From Taxillus chinensis (taxonomy: Eukaryota; Streptophyta; Magnoliopsida; Santalales; Loranthaceae): DNA of 64,000 nucleotides. A program made the position numbers and the translations under genes. This document shows positions 44,120 through 56,457 of the stretch, piece by piece. The notes under the pieces are model-generated. The model made no database searches. It saw nothing but the letters and a program-made list of their open reading frames with translations, and was not told the DNA's origin. Numbering within the stretch: the first letter of the stretch is position 1; every line of letters starts with the position of its first letter. The stretch lies in contig CM042089.1 of assembly GCA_023512835.1 (NCBI GenBank), forward strand, positions 57,198,407 to 57,262,406. The letters are read 5' to 3'.

Positions 44120-45346
44120 TGTCACGCCCCAGTTTTCCAACCCGAGGAGACCGGAACGTGACCCTCCCTTTACCCGGGTTTGGATAAAGGGGTAGGCTAC
44201 AACATACACTTCACATTTTATTTTCAGAGACCAAAATCACATAATTATTAAATTCAAACCACATGCCTTTATTATGTTTCAAACTTCATTACAAAATCTC
44301 CCCGCTGGGATTAGAAGGCCTCAACGAAATTACATAACACAAATTACATAACATAAAACAAAGCCACAAAACGGAACTCCTCCACCTAGGTGTTCCCACC
44401 TAACGCCTGTAGGTTCCTGCAAGAAAACACACCACAGTAGGAGGGGTGAGCAACCACAGCTCAGTAGGGATTATGTCTCCCCAACCCATCCCATGCTCCT
44501 AGCATCTACATGACATGTGTACGAATGCGGTGTCGTGATACATTCCAACAAATATAGTAACAAACCACCAGCAAATACAATCATTTCTATATTCACACAG
44601 GCTAACACTTTAACCACAAGTGATTTAACCGCCTCTTCAGGCCAATGATTCAAGGGATTTAACCGCCTCTTCAGGCCAATGATTCAAGTGATTTAACTGC
44701 CTCTTCAGGCCAATGATTCAAGTGATTTAACCGCCTCTTCAGGCCAATGATTCAAGGGATTTAACCGCCTCTTTAGGCATAGTTTCCACAGCCTCACAGG
44801 CTAACACAAAACAGTCCCGGGCTTCCACAGCCACCGGGTGTACAAGCAAACACGCAGCACATAAGGCCATACAGGCATAACATCAAACACTTAATATGCT
44901 TAGTCACACGGGAATAATGTCGAACACTTAGCATGCATATATTTACAGGCTCATAAACCCAGCCACACAGATATTATTTCAAACACATAATATGCATAGC
45001 CTCACAGGCATTATTTCAAACACGTTCTGAGCATACGCACAGGCATATTCACACAGGCATTTTATCGAACACTTAACATGCACTAACCACCCAACCTCAG
45101 AAATCACACCAAAATGCCACCAAGGCCAACATTCATATAGGAGGTCACACCTATATGAATTTACATATAAATAATATAACAATAACAATAGAAACTCGAG
45201 AAACCCTCTACACAGGGCCTAACCCCGGAACGCACCGGGTGAGAGAAACCCCTACCTTGAAAACGTCCTCCAGCTCTTGCTTCCACGCTAGATGTTGTCT
45301 TCCCCACGCACGACGCTCCGGCAACAAGCCAGCAGCTCTCCTTCCT

Positions 45347-45429
<83 letters not shown>

Positions 45430-46116
45430 GTCTCTCTCTGCGACGGCTGAAAAGAACCTTAACCCTAGAACAAGGAGTCTCCTCATCCTTATATAGACCT
45501 CCCACTATCAAAACGATGTAGTTTTGATTAAGTGAAACCTAGGATCAAAATGACGTAGTTTCGATTAACAAGCTACAACCTTTCCGCATCCATACACACC
45601 AAAATACTCACTATTCCAACATGGTCCTTTGGGAAAAGATGATTAGAATAACAAAACTAAGGTAACCATGCAAAAATATGCCTGCACGCCAATTCCCCAA
45701 TTGGCGTGCAGCTCCAAATGCACTCAAACTTTACCCCAAGCCTCCTTGCATCTTGTAGAGGCCTGAGAAGTAAAAATATGCCTGCACGTGAAATGGGTGA
45801 ATTCACGTGCAGCTCCAAATGCTCTGAAATTTCTGTGGTAGGTAGAGGACCTCATTCTAAGCAACTTTTGTTCTTGCACGCCAATTGTTTGAGGCCGTCT
45901 ACCTTATCAAAAGTGAGCTCCAAGATCAGCCAAAACAGCTTAAAACCGCCTGTATATGCATAGCATCTTCCTAGGGCATAAATGTACGTTATCACTTGTC
46001 ACATGCACCTCCCAAAAGTCCCCTCTTGTGCTCATCTCTTACCTCAAACTTGTGCACCAACATCCAAGGTGTTTGTGGTTAACTTCTTACACACGGGTTA
46101 CACACGGGTCATTACA
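44120..46116 (-). repeat. Element C 3' LTR
   Basis: The plus strand runs TGTCACGCCCC...GGGTCATTACA. It carries the AACCGCCTCTTCAGGCCAATGA array at about 44630-44790, a long CT microsatellite (about 45350-45440), TTATATAGACC near 45490 and palindromes of AAAACGATGTAGTTTT type at about 45510-45572. The U3 part holds GCACGCCAATTCCCCAATTGGCGTGC at about 45684. Confidence 0.92.
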
Positions 46117-46132
46117 TCCTCTCCCCCTTAAG
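46117..46132 (-). promoter_or_regulatory. Element C polypurine tract
   Basis: The plus strand TCCTCTCCCCCTTAAG abuts the LTR end. Confidence 0.9.
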
Positions 46133-46422
46133 ACTTTTCGTCCTCGAAAAGAAATGACATAAGAGGAAAACAAACACAAGCTACCCATTTGCCACCCGGC
46201 AAGCCACAACACCCAAATGGGTCATACACCGCACATTGTACACAATAGCACATAACATAGTGCCACCACAGTCCATAACCACATGCATCACAATCTATGG
46301 AAACACATCCACATGTCACAAATACCCATCACAAGCACATTTCATTAACACATTCAATATAAATAAAAGTCAAAAGTCGAAAGGAAATACAAATACACCA
46401 GCCAACAGCCACCCCTCCACCC

Positions 46423-46520
46423 TTAAGATTGTTCGTCCTCGAACAACTCTGGGGGTTGCTCACGCATCATGGATTCGCATTTCCATATTTCCTCCATAGG
46501 ACGTGTCATCCTCGAAAAGA
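46423..46520 (-). pseudogene. Element C retained pol C-terminal tail
   Basis: The minus-strand frame reads RPMEEIWKCESMMREQPPEL, then FEDEQS and a stop at 46423-46425. It is the counterpart of 38728-38825 in A and 56065-56162 in B. Confidence 0.75.
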
Positions 46521-49299
46521 CAATACACTTTCCATAATGCACATGCTGAGGCACATCATCCACAACCATTGACATACCCGCGAATGAAGATATCACACAA
46601 TAACACACATGAAGGCACGTACCCACAAACCCAATACAACACAGCATGATAGGGAAACACATATTCTAAACTCACAAACAATCCTTGTTCTCTGCACCTA
46701 ACACATGTCACAAGTATTCACATGTCACGACGGTGTACGACATATACGCCCATCCCCAACACGTACGTTTAACAAATCACGTAGGTCACAGACCAACTCA
46801 CATCATAAACACCACTACAAGGAACAAGGCACAAACAAAACACTACTACACGTTTAACGTTCCACTGCCCACCATACAAACTCATCCGCAGGGAGTTTCC
46901 TCACAATCTTCCCACCTCTGGACCGTTCATCCCCGAAAAGAGAAATCAAGTAGCAAACATCACGGAAAGATTAAAGCAACACATAACACCCATGAGCATA
47001 ACAAGAACTAGAGCTTGGCCAATTAGCGCGCTGACAACAACTCACATGAGCAAGTCTGACAACAGTGAGGTCGAGAAACCTCCCATAGATTCGCTAAGAC
47101 CCTGACAATCGAACAGGGCCAACACCATCAGCCTAAGCGCATCCCAATAGAAGCAACACTCCCCAATTAAAGGTACCCCAATAGTAACCCACCATTAAGA
47201 TTTGATGTAACGGACACCAACAATTTACCACGCAGCCACACCCAGATGTAGACTGCACCCTTACACCAAGCACCATGAGGTCACAATGAAATACAACCAA
47301 CACCAATGATGGCTCTCCACAGCTTACAATCCAGGACACAGCTATACTAGGATGAAGTTTCCATTCGGTTACAGCCAACATGACGCCCAATGGAGTCCAG
47401 GAATGACAAATTCAGTGCCATACACAACCACGACAAGACCAAAAACTACTATCGGGCTAACACTAGTCACCAACGTTGAGAAGTGACTAAAGAATCCCCT
47501 GAACCAAAATGCCACACAAATAACACCTCTCTGACTACGGTCAAATAGGGATCCACCAAGGTCTTACACAGCCTTCACCAACTGAGGCTTATGTTACAAC
47601 CCAAGTGATAACGCCTTACTCAGTCAGCAGACATTCCATGTGATAGGAATCCTTTGACGCCGGGTAGGTACCAACCACATAGTCCTCCCCACCCTGGAAA
47701 ACTCTCCTACCTAAAACATGACAACAACGAAATCCTCGGTGTCACCACTCACAAGTCACAAAGGAATCCTTGGCCTCCAGGACATACTCCACCTCATGGC
47801 CCACTAACCCTGCTATACCAACCGTCACGTCCTATCTCAACACACCACCAAAACACTCAAACTGACCAAGAAATGCTCAGGCTCTAGCCTCAGCTTAATG
47901 TGATCACCGCCATTCCTCCGGGTGGCGCAGGAAACAAGACATGCAAACGCCTGATTCGGGACTTTCACGTAGTTCCCAAACACACCAACACCTTGATAGC
48001 GTGAACCATCTCCCTTACCGCGTGATACTGTACATGAAAGGTTTTCAAGAGCACAAATGTAGGTCATCCGCCTACCAGCACCGCTCTAAAACATGCACCT
48101 TTGTGACATCCGCCCGACATAAATCGCTCCCCAAGGAGTAGCACTAATACCCCTTCCAAGCAAAAACTGCCAACTGACTCACTTCTGACACTCTTCCTCA
48201 TCCTCACACCACAGTTACTATACCAATACACCATGCCTCATCCTTCTCTACGCATATGTGTCGCAACACCCACACGTAGCAACTCCACTATATACCTCTA
48301 CCACTTATGCAATACATACAACGACACAATGCCACATTTTCTGCACATTCTCAACACATGCAATAAAACACAAGACTCCTGACGACTAGAACGTACCAAT
48401 TTTTACACCTCCTCAAGATACAGACCAAAGGAATGGCCCTACCGTGCAAAAGCACACCCGCAGCCCCTAGAGAAATGTTTTCCAGATGTGGGTAAAAAGC
48501 CCGAACAAGGCCTGCCAAATCTCACTTGCTTACCTCTTTTTACCAATTGGATGCATCGGGCACGACCCTTGAAACCCACTCACAGCCGATAGTTGAGCTC
48601 CAGAACACTTCACATTTTACACGTGTGCATCCCCATTTCACAACATGTTCTAAGAACATCACTCATGGTCTTTCACACTCGACAAACATGACACATGGCC
48701 ACTGCTTGACCATCTGAGAACCCAGAACACCTATATAGTTACTAACCAGAACTTGCAACGACCACTCTAGCCAACAAGATAACACTTCAAGGACTCTAAG
48801 AGCAGGCTATACTAGCTACGTTTTCCCCTCAACCACAACGCTTGGAAAAGAAAGGTAACCATAGGAATATCCCTTTCAAGTAGTACTCCAACACATACCT
48901 CTATCCACTTAAGAACATATTTCTATTATTCAAGGTTGCCAAGGAGGTGTCACACAATAACCCACAAGCCATCACTTCACACCTCAAGCTCTACTAGCTA
49001 GCCAATCTAAATTCCCTCCCACTGGCAAAAGGTAGCCTACAAGATTTGGTTACTCTGATTAGCAACACGTGCCAAAGTTGAATACCACTCACATATAAAA
49101 TCTACACCCATATATATTCATTAGCTACTCATTATTCTTCTAGCATTATAAATCTATATTTATTCTTTTTACTTATTTATTTCCTAACAGGTCACCAACC
49201 ACATCCATTCGAAATGCTAACTCAAACGTGACATGATAAAGTCCACCCTGCCTCACATAACTAGTACGAGACTCAACCGATAACCCACCAAAGGGGCAC
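46521..49299 (-). mobile_element. Element C interior without recognisable genes
   Basis: Collinear in reverse with the non-coding interiors of A and B. No conserved long frame. Confidence 0.65.
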
Positions 49300-49908
49300 G
49301 ATACCACCAATGAAGTTCTGTCTTGCTCTTCTACGGGCCTCACTAGCTAGTCCTCCAACATCACTCCCGGTCCTACCAAAACAGACTATACGAAGACGTC
49401 CTACTTTTCCACAGAGGCGACACCGGTACTGCTTCTTGGCACACTCTCTTTTGCAATGTCCTGGTTGTCCACAGCAAGCACAACCCTTAGGGAAATGGGA
49501 CTCAAATGGAAGTGTTGAGGGTTAACCCCCAACATGAAACTCGTAACCATTCTCAACTTGCACCCTTTGCCTCTTAAGTCCTTCCTGCTGATTGGGAAAA
49601 TGTGGCTTCCGTTGATCCGCACCCAAACTCCCCTCAATGATATGGGTTGACAGCTCTTGGCGTACCTCGCACCTCACTCCAACTTAGTTGTCGAATCTCA
49701 TCCCTCACCTCTGGAATAATCGGGTCAAAGATGCCAACCTCTATCGTGATTAGTTTATCACCTTCAGCCTGCAGCTCTCTCACTTGCCCAACCTGAGTCG
49801 CAGCCTCCTCTGTTACCTCAATAGTCACATGGTTTATAGTTCTCAGAAACATTGGCTACGCGAAAAGGTAGCGCTCCAGATTAACACTAAACGATCTCAA
49901 CAATCGTG
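49300..49908 (-). pseudogene. Element C gag-like segment with zinc knuckles
   Basis: On the minus strand MFLRTINHVTIEVTEEAATQ starts at 49852. The knuckle region lies at about 49340-49500, matching CACCGQPGHWKKEC and CRLCGKVGHLRTVC of B with changes. The segment is interrupted upstream at 49908 by element B. Confidence 0.65.
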
Positions 49909-49913
49909 AGACC

Positions 49914-51856
49914 TGTAATGACCCGTGTGTAACCCGTGTGTAAGAAGTTAACCACAAACACCTTGGATGTTGGTGCACAAGTTTGAGGTAAGAGATGAGC
50001 CCAAGAGGGGACTTTTGGGAGGTGCATGTGACAAGTGATAATGTACCTTTATGCCCTAGGAAGATGCTATGCGTATACAGGCGGTTTTAAGCTGTTTTGG
50101 CTGATCTTGGAGCTCACTTTTGATAGGGTAGATGGCCTCAAACAATTAGCGTACAAGAACAAAAGTTTCTTAGAATGAGGTCCTCTACCTACCACAGAAA
50201 TTTCAGAGCATTTGGAGCTGCACGTGAATTCACCCATTTCACATGCAAGCATATTTTTGCTTCTCAGACCTCTACAAGATGCAAGGAGGCTTGGGGTGAA
50301 GTTTGAGTGCATTTGGAGCTGCACGCCAATTGGGGAATTGGCATTCAAATTGGCATGCAGGCATATTTTTGCATGGTTACCTTGGTTTTGTCATTCTAAT
50401 GATTTTTCCCCAAAGGACCATATTGGAATTGTGGATATTTTGGCGTGTATGGAAGCGAGAAGGTGGTAGCTTGTGTAATCAAAACTACGTCGTTTTGATC
50501 CTGGGTATCACTTAATCAAAACTACGTCGTTTTGATAGTGGGAGGTCTATATAAGGATGAGGAGACTCCTTGTTCTAGGGTTAGGGGTTTTTCAGCCACT
50601 GCAGCCGTCGTGGAGAGAGAGAGAGAGCTAGAGAGAGGGAAAGGAGGAGAAACGCCAGGTTCTTCTTGGAGCGTCTTGCGTGGGGAGGACGGCGTCTAGC
50701 GCGGGAGCAAGGAGGATCTTCTTTAAGGTAGGGGTTCTGTCTCACCTGGTCTGTTCCAGGGTTAGGCCCTGTGTAGAGGATTTATTGAGTTTCTATTGCT
50801 ATTGCTATATTATTTATATGTAAATTCATATAGGTGTGACCTCCTATATGAATGTTGGCCTTCAAATGGCGGTTTTTGATGTATTTTGGTGTTGGATGGT
50901 GAGTGCATATCAAGTGTTCGATAAAATGCTTGTGTGAATATGTCTGTGTGAATATGCCTAGTATGTGTTTGATAATATGCCTGTGTGGCTGGGTTTGTGG
51001 GTTTGTGAATGCATGCATATTAAGCGTTTGGTAAAATACCTGTGAGACTCTGCATGTCAAGTGTTTGATTTTATGCCTGATGGGCTGTGCGGACTAAGTG
51101 TTTGGTATTATGCCTGGGAAAGTGTGTATGCTACGTGTTTGGTTTAATGCCTGTGTGACCTTGTATGCTGTGTTTGTGGAACCCGGTGGCTGTGGAAGCC
51201 CGGGACTGGAACTGTTAGCCTATATGGCCGTGGATATGTTAGCCCGTGTGGCTAATCCTGAGAGGCTGTAGATATGTTAACCCGTGTGGCTAAGCCTATA
51301 TGGCCGTGGATATGTTAGCCCGTGTGGCTAAGCCTGAGAGGCTGTGGATATGTTAGCCTATATGGCTAAGCCTGTATGGCTGTGGATATGTGTGTGCCGT
51401 GTCATTGTGGAACACAATCTGTTTATATCTTATTGTCACTACACTGCACCTGTACACACCCTCATGTAGGCGCTAGGAGCATGGGATGGGTTGGGGAGAC
51501 ATGATCCCTACTGAGCTATGGTTGCTCACCCCTCCCTCTATGTTGTGTTTTCTTTCAGGAACATACAGGCGTTAGGTGGGACCCCAAGGTGGAAGACCTT
51601 ATTTACTTTACTGTCTTTCATTTATGTTATTTTGTGGGAGTTGATGTAACCCCAGTGGGGAGATATTGTAAGGAGGAGTTTAATGTGATAAAAGCATGTT
51701 TTGGATACATTTGTTATGTTTAGACTCAATAAATATATGATTTTGTCTCTAAAAATAAAGTGTGAAGTGTATGTTGTATCATACCCCTTTATCCAAACCC
51801 GGGTAAAGGGAGGGTCACATTCCGGTTTCCTCGGGTTGGAAATCCGGGGCGTGACA
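49914..51856 (+). repeat. Element B 5' LTR
   Basis: TGTAATGACCC...GGGGCGTGACA, 1943 bp. It has U3 hairpin words GCACGTGAATTCACC and GCACGCCAATTGGGGAATTGGC, a GA run at about 50613-50640, repeats ATGCCTGTGTG...GTGTTTGAT, and an array of GTTAGCCCGTGTGGCTAAGC units at about 51205-51395. Confidence 0.93.
50481..50555 (+). promoter_or_regulatory. Element B 5' LTR promoter
   Basis: AAAACTACGTCGTTTT at 50481-50496 and 50518-50533, TATATAAG at 50548-50555. Confidence 0.82.
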
Positions 51857-51859
51857 ATA

Positions 51860-51871
51860 TGGTATCAGAGC
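51860..51871 (+). promoter_or_regulatory. Element B primer-binding site (tRNA-iMet)
   Basis: TGGTATCAGAGC, three bases after the LTR end; perfect 12-base match to the usual initiator-Met PBS. Confidence 0.93.
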
Positions 51872-52489
51872 ATGGTCTAGTTGGCCTAGGTAGTGGGCGG
51901 ACTTGGTTATCTTGAGTCCTTTGGAGGAGCCTGGAGGGACGTGCCTGATCAACACGGTCCTCTTGGAGCCTCTAAGGTGTACTTGGGGTAGTCAAGTCTT
52001 GTGGTAGGATTTGCATGCATTGGCATTAGGGCACTAGTTGCATATGTTGCTCATGTGTGATCGTGTGGGAACTGTGATTATGCTGTGTATGTGGTAGGAA
52101 TGCATGAATAACGTGATAAAGTGTTAATCTGTGCAACTCTGATCTTTTGTGGTAATTTGAACATGAAAGCAAGGAAAAGAAATTGTGGAATTGAAATTGT
52201 GTGCTTGGAAACTTGAGGCTTGTGAACTGTTAACAAAAAAAAAAATTAAATGTGATTTGTTTGGTGTTCTGTGAATGGTTGAGCATGTGATTTGTTTGGT
52301 AGTGTGTGAAATAAGCGTGGTTATGAGCAATGCAATGGAATGTAAAATTGGTATAGTCTGTTAAATGTGAACCTATGGACTTGTGTGGTAATAACGCGTG
52401 TTATAACTTAAGCTGCTTAGTCGGTAGCGGTCTCGCGATTGTTGAGATTGTTTAGTGTTAATCTGGAGCGCTACCTTTTCGCGTAGCCA

Positions 52490-52976
52490 ATGTTTCTGAG
52501 AACTATAAACCGTGCGACTGTTGAGGTAACAAAGGAGGCTGCGACTCAGGTTGGGCAAGTGAGAGAGCTACAGGCTGAAGGTGATAAACTAATCACGACA
52601 GAGGTTGGCATCTCTGACCCGATTATTCCAGGGGTGAGGGATGAGATTCGACAACCAAGAGCTGGGGTGCGAGGTACGCCGAGAGTTGTCAACCCATGTC
52701 ATTGAGAGGAGCTTGGGTGAGGATCAACCCTCAACACTCCCGTTTGAGCCCCGTTTCCCAAAGGGTTGCGCTTGCTGTGGACAACCGGGACATTGGAAAA
52801 AAGAGTGTGCCAAGAAGCAGTACCGGTGTCGCCTCTGTGGAAAAGTAGGACATCTTCGTACAGTCTGTTTTGGTAGGACCGGGAGTGATACTAGAGGACT
52901 AGCTAGTGAGGCCCGTAGAAAAGCAAGACAGAACTTCATTGGTGATATCGTGCCCCTTTGGTGGGTTGTCGGTTGA
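52490..52976 (+). pseudogene. Element B gag-like ORF with two CCHC zinc knuckles
   Basis: The first frame (52490-52705) begins MFLRTINRATVEVTKEAATQ and includes VGQVRELQAEGDKLI. A second frame (52641-52976) continues with FPKGCACCGQPGHWKKEC and QYRCRLCGKVGHLRTVC. Both knuckles fit C-x2-C-x4-H-x4-C exactly, the nucleic-acid-binding signature of gag nucleocapsid. A frame change near 52680 splits the protein. No capsid-like region upstream is evident, so it is far shorter than a chromovirus gag. It may be a degenerate gag of a TR-GAG-type element; RNA packaging is inferred from the knuckles only. Confidence 0.7.
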
Positions 52977-55900
52977 GTTTCGTACTAGTTATGTGAGGCA
53001 GGGTGGACTTTATCATGTCCCATTTGAGTTAGCATTTTGAATGGATGTGGTTGGTGACCTGTTAGGAAATGAATGAGTAAAAAGAGTACATATAGATTTA
53101 TAACGCTAGAAGAATAATAAGTAACTAGTGAATATATATGGGTGTTGATTTTATATGTCAATGGTATTCAACTTTGGCACGTGTTGATAATCAGAGTAAC
53201 CAAATCTTGTAGGCTACCTTTTGCCAGTGGGAGGATATTTAGATTGGCTAACTAGTAGAGCTTGAGGTGTGAAGTGATGGCTTGTGGGTTATTATGTGAC
53301 ACCTCCTTGGCAACCTTGATTAATAGAAATATGTTCTTCAGCGGATAGAGGTGTGTGTTGGAGTACTACTTGAAAGGGATATTTCTATGGTTACCTTTCT
53401 TTTCCAAGCGTTGTGATTGAGGGGAAAACGCAGCTAGTATAGCTTGCTCTTAGAGTCCTTGAAGTGTTATCTTGTTGGCTAGAGTGGTCATTGCAAGTTC
53501 TAGTTAGTAACTATATAGGTGTTCTGGGTTCTTAGATGGTCAAGCAGTGGCCATGTGTCATGTTTGTCGAGTGTGAAAGACCATGAGTGATGATCTTAGA
53601 ACATGTTGTGAGATGGGGATGCACACGTGTAAAATGTGAAGTGCTCTGGAGCTCAACTATCGGCTGTGAGTGGGTTTCAAGGGTCATGCCCGATGCATCC
53701 AATTGGTAAAAAGAGGTAAGCAAGTGAGATTTGGCAGGCCTTGTTTGGGCTTTTTACCCACATCTGGAAAACATTTCTCTAGGGGCTGCGGGTGTGCTTT
53801 TGCATGGTAGGGCCATTCCTTTGGTCTGTATCTTGAGGAGAAGGTGTAAAATTGGTACGTTCTACTCATCAGGAGTCTTGTGTTTCGTTGCATGTGTTGA
53901 GAATGTGCAGAAAATGTGGCATTGTGTTGTTGTATGTATTGCATAAGTGGTAAAGGTATATAGCGGAGTTGCTACGTGTGGGTGTTGCGACACATATGCG
54001 TAGAGAAGGATGAGACATGGTGTATTGGTATAGTAAGTCGTGGTGTGAGGATGAGGAAGAGTGTTAGAAGTGATGTTGTTTATGTTCTTCCTTTTCTGGT
54101 GTTGTTTGATCCCCGAATTGAGTCGGTTAGCGAGATTTTGCTTGGAAGGGGTATTAGTCTTACTCCTTGGGGAGCGATTTATGTCGGGCGGATGTCACAA
54201 AGGTGCATGTTTTAGAGCAGTGCTGGTAGGCGGATGACCTACATTTGTGCTCTTGAAAACCTTTCATGTACAGTATCACGCGGTAAGGGAGATGGTTCAT
54301 GCTATCAAGGTGTTGGTATGTTTAGGAACTACGTGAAAGTCCCGAATCAGGCGTTTGCATGTCTTGTTTCCTGCGCCACCCAAAGGAATGGCAGTGATCA
54401 CATTAAGCTGAGGCTAGAGCCTGAGCATTTCTTGGTCAGTTTGAGTGTTTTGTTGGTGTGTTGAGATAGGACGTGAGATAGGACGTGACGGTTGGTATAG
54501 CAGGGTTAGTGGGCCATGAGGTGGAGTATGTCCTGGAGGCTAAGGATTCCCTTGTGACCTGTGAATGGCGACACAGAGGGATCAATTGTCTTGTTGCAGG
54601 TGGAAGGATTTCTCCTAGTCAGAGAGAGAGCTGTGTTAGTTATACTTCACCGATGTCAGAGGGTAAGTTCCACTTCATTGCGTTTGGTGTTTGCCGACTC
54701 GGAAAGGCGTTAACACTTGGGCTGTAGTGTACGCCTCAGTTAGTATGCAGGCTGTGGGACCTTGGTGGATACCTATTTAACCGTGATCAAGGATGCTAGC
54801 ACGAAGTGTCCGAGAGGCATTATAGTGTAGTGTTCTGGTTCATAGACTTCTTATAGTCGATCCTCACGGTCGATGACAGGTGATAGTCGGATGGTGGATT
54901 TTGGTCTTGCTGTGGTTGTGTATGGTACTGAATTCGTTGTTTTTAGTTACTCCTTGGACTCCATTGGGCGTCTTGTTGACTATGACCGAATTGGTGGAGG
55001 GCACACTTCATCCTGATGTAGTTGTGTCCTAGATTGTAAGTCATCTTGAGTTCCCTTTGGCATTGGTTGGGTTCTGTTGTTGCGTGTATCGCTATAGAGT
55101 GAGGCGGTTTCAGCTGTGATGCAGGTGCTGCAGTGGTGATATCCCTGTGTGGGACTGTGATTGTGGTTTGCATAATGCTTTTCTCTTGTTTGTCTGTGTT
55201 TCCTTGTGACCTCTTTGTGTTTGCTGTTAGGGTAAGGTCTACGTATGGAGTGTGGCTGCGTTGTAAATTGTTGGTGTCCATTGACATCAAATCTCAGTGG
55301 TGTCATTGTTAGGTATTTTACATTGTGGAGTGTTGGTCCTATTGTGACACGAGTAGGCGTCTAACGCCGAGTACCCTGCTATGTCGATGCAGTGACTTCT
55401 CGTTCACTCATATGAATTCTAGCGAATGGATGTTTCACGCATAGGCTTGTGGTCTTGGCCTTGTTCGGTTGTCAGGGTCTTAATGAATCCGTGGGAGGTT
55501 TCTCAACCTCACTGTTGTCAGACTTGCTCACATGAGTTGTTGTCAGCACACTAATTGGCCAAGCTCTAGTTCTTGTTGTGATCATGGGTGTTATGTGTTG
55601 CTTTGATCTTCTCGTGATGTTTACTACTTGATTTCTCTTTTCGGGGATGAACAGTCCAAAGGTGGGAAGGTTGTGAGGAAACTCCTGTGGTGAGTTTGTA
55701 TGGTGTCAGCGAGTGGGCAGTGGAACGTTAAACGTGTAGTAGTGTTTTGTTTGTGCCTTGTTCCTTGTAGTGGTGTTTATGATGTGAGTTGGTCTGTGAC
55801 CTATGTGATTTGTTAAACATACGTGTTGGGGATGGGCGTATATGTCATACACCATCGTGATAGGTGAATACTTGTGACATGTGTTAGGTGAGGAGAACAA

Positions 55901-56064
55901 GGATTGTTTGTGAGTTTAGAATATGTGTTTCCCTATCATGCTGTGTTGTATAGGGTTTGTGGGTACGTGCCTTCATGTGTGTTATTGTGTGATATCTTCA
56001 GTCAAGGGTATGTGAATGGTTGTGGACGATGTGCCTCAGCATGTGCATTATGGAAAGTGTATTG
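52977..56064 (+). mobile_element. Element B interior without recognisable genes
   Basis: About 3 kb, GT-rich, collinear with A 35681-38700 and the complement of C 46521-49299. No frame is conserved across copies. Confidence 0.65.
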
Positions 56065-56162
56065 TCTTTTCGAGGACGACACGTCCTATGGAGGAAATAT
56101 GGAAACGCGAATCCATGATGCGTGAGTAACACCCAGAGTTGTTCGAGGACGAACAATCTTAA
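56065..56162 (+). pseudogene. Element B retained pol C-terminal tail
   Basis: Encodes a broken form of RPMEEIWKRES followed by the VRGRTIL/FEDEQS end, with the TAA at 56160-56162 and the TTAAGGGTGG second purine motif after it. Same position relative to the PPT as in A and C. Confidence 0.65.
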
Positions 56163-56442
56163 GGGTGGAGGGGTGGCTGTTGGCTGGTGTATTTGTATTT
56201 CCTTTCGACTTATTTTTTTATTTATATTGAATGTGTTAATGAAACGTGCTGGTGATGGGTATTTGTGACATGTGGATGTGTTTCCATAGATTGTGATGCA
56301 TGTGGTTATGGATTATGGTGGTACCTTGTTATGTGCTGTGCGCGGTGTATGACCCATTTGGGTGTTGTGGCTCGCCGTGTGGCAAATGGGTAGCTTGTGT
56401 TTGTTTTCCTCGTATGTCATTTCTTTTCGAGGACGAAAAGTC

Positions 56443-56457
56443 TTAAGGGAGAGAGGA
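56443..56457 (+). promoter_or_regulatory. Element B polypurine tract
   Basis: TTAAGGGAGAGAGGA abuts the 3' LTR; one G of the usual GGGGG is an A. Confidence 0.9.
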
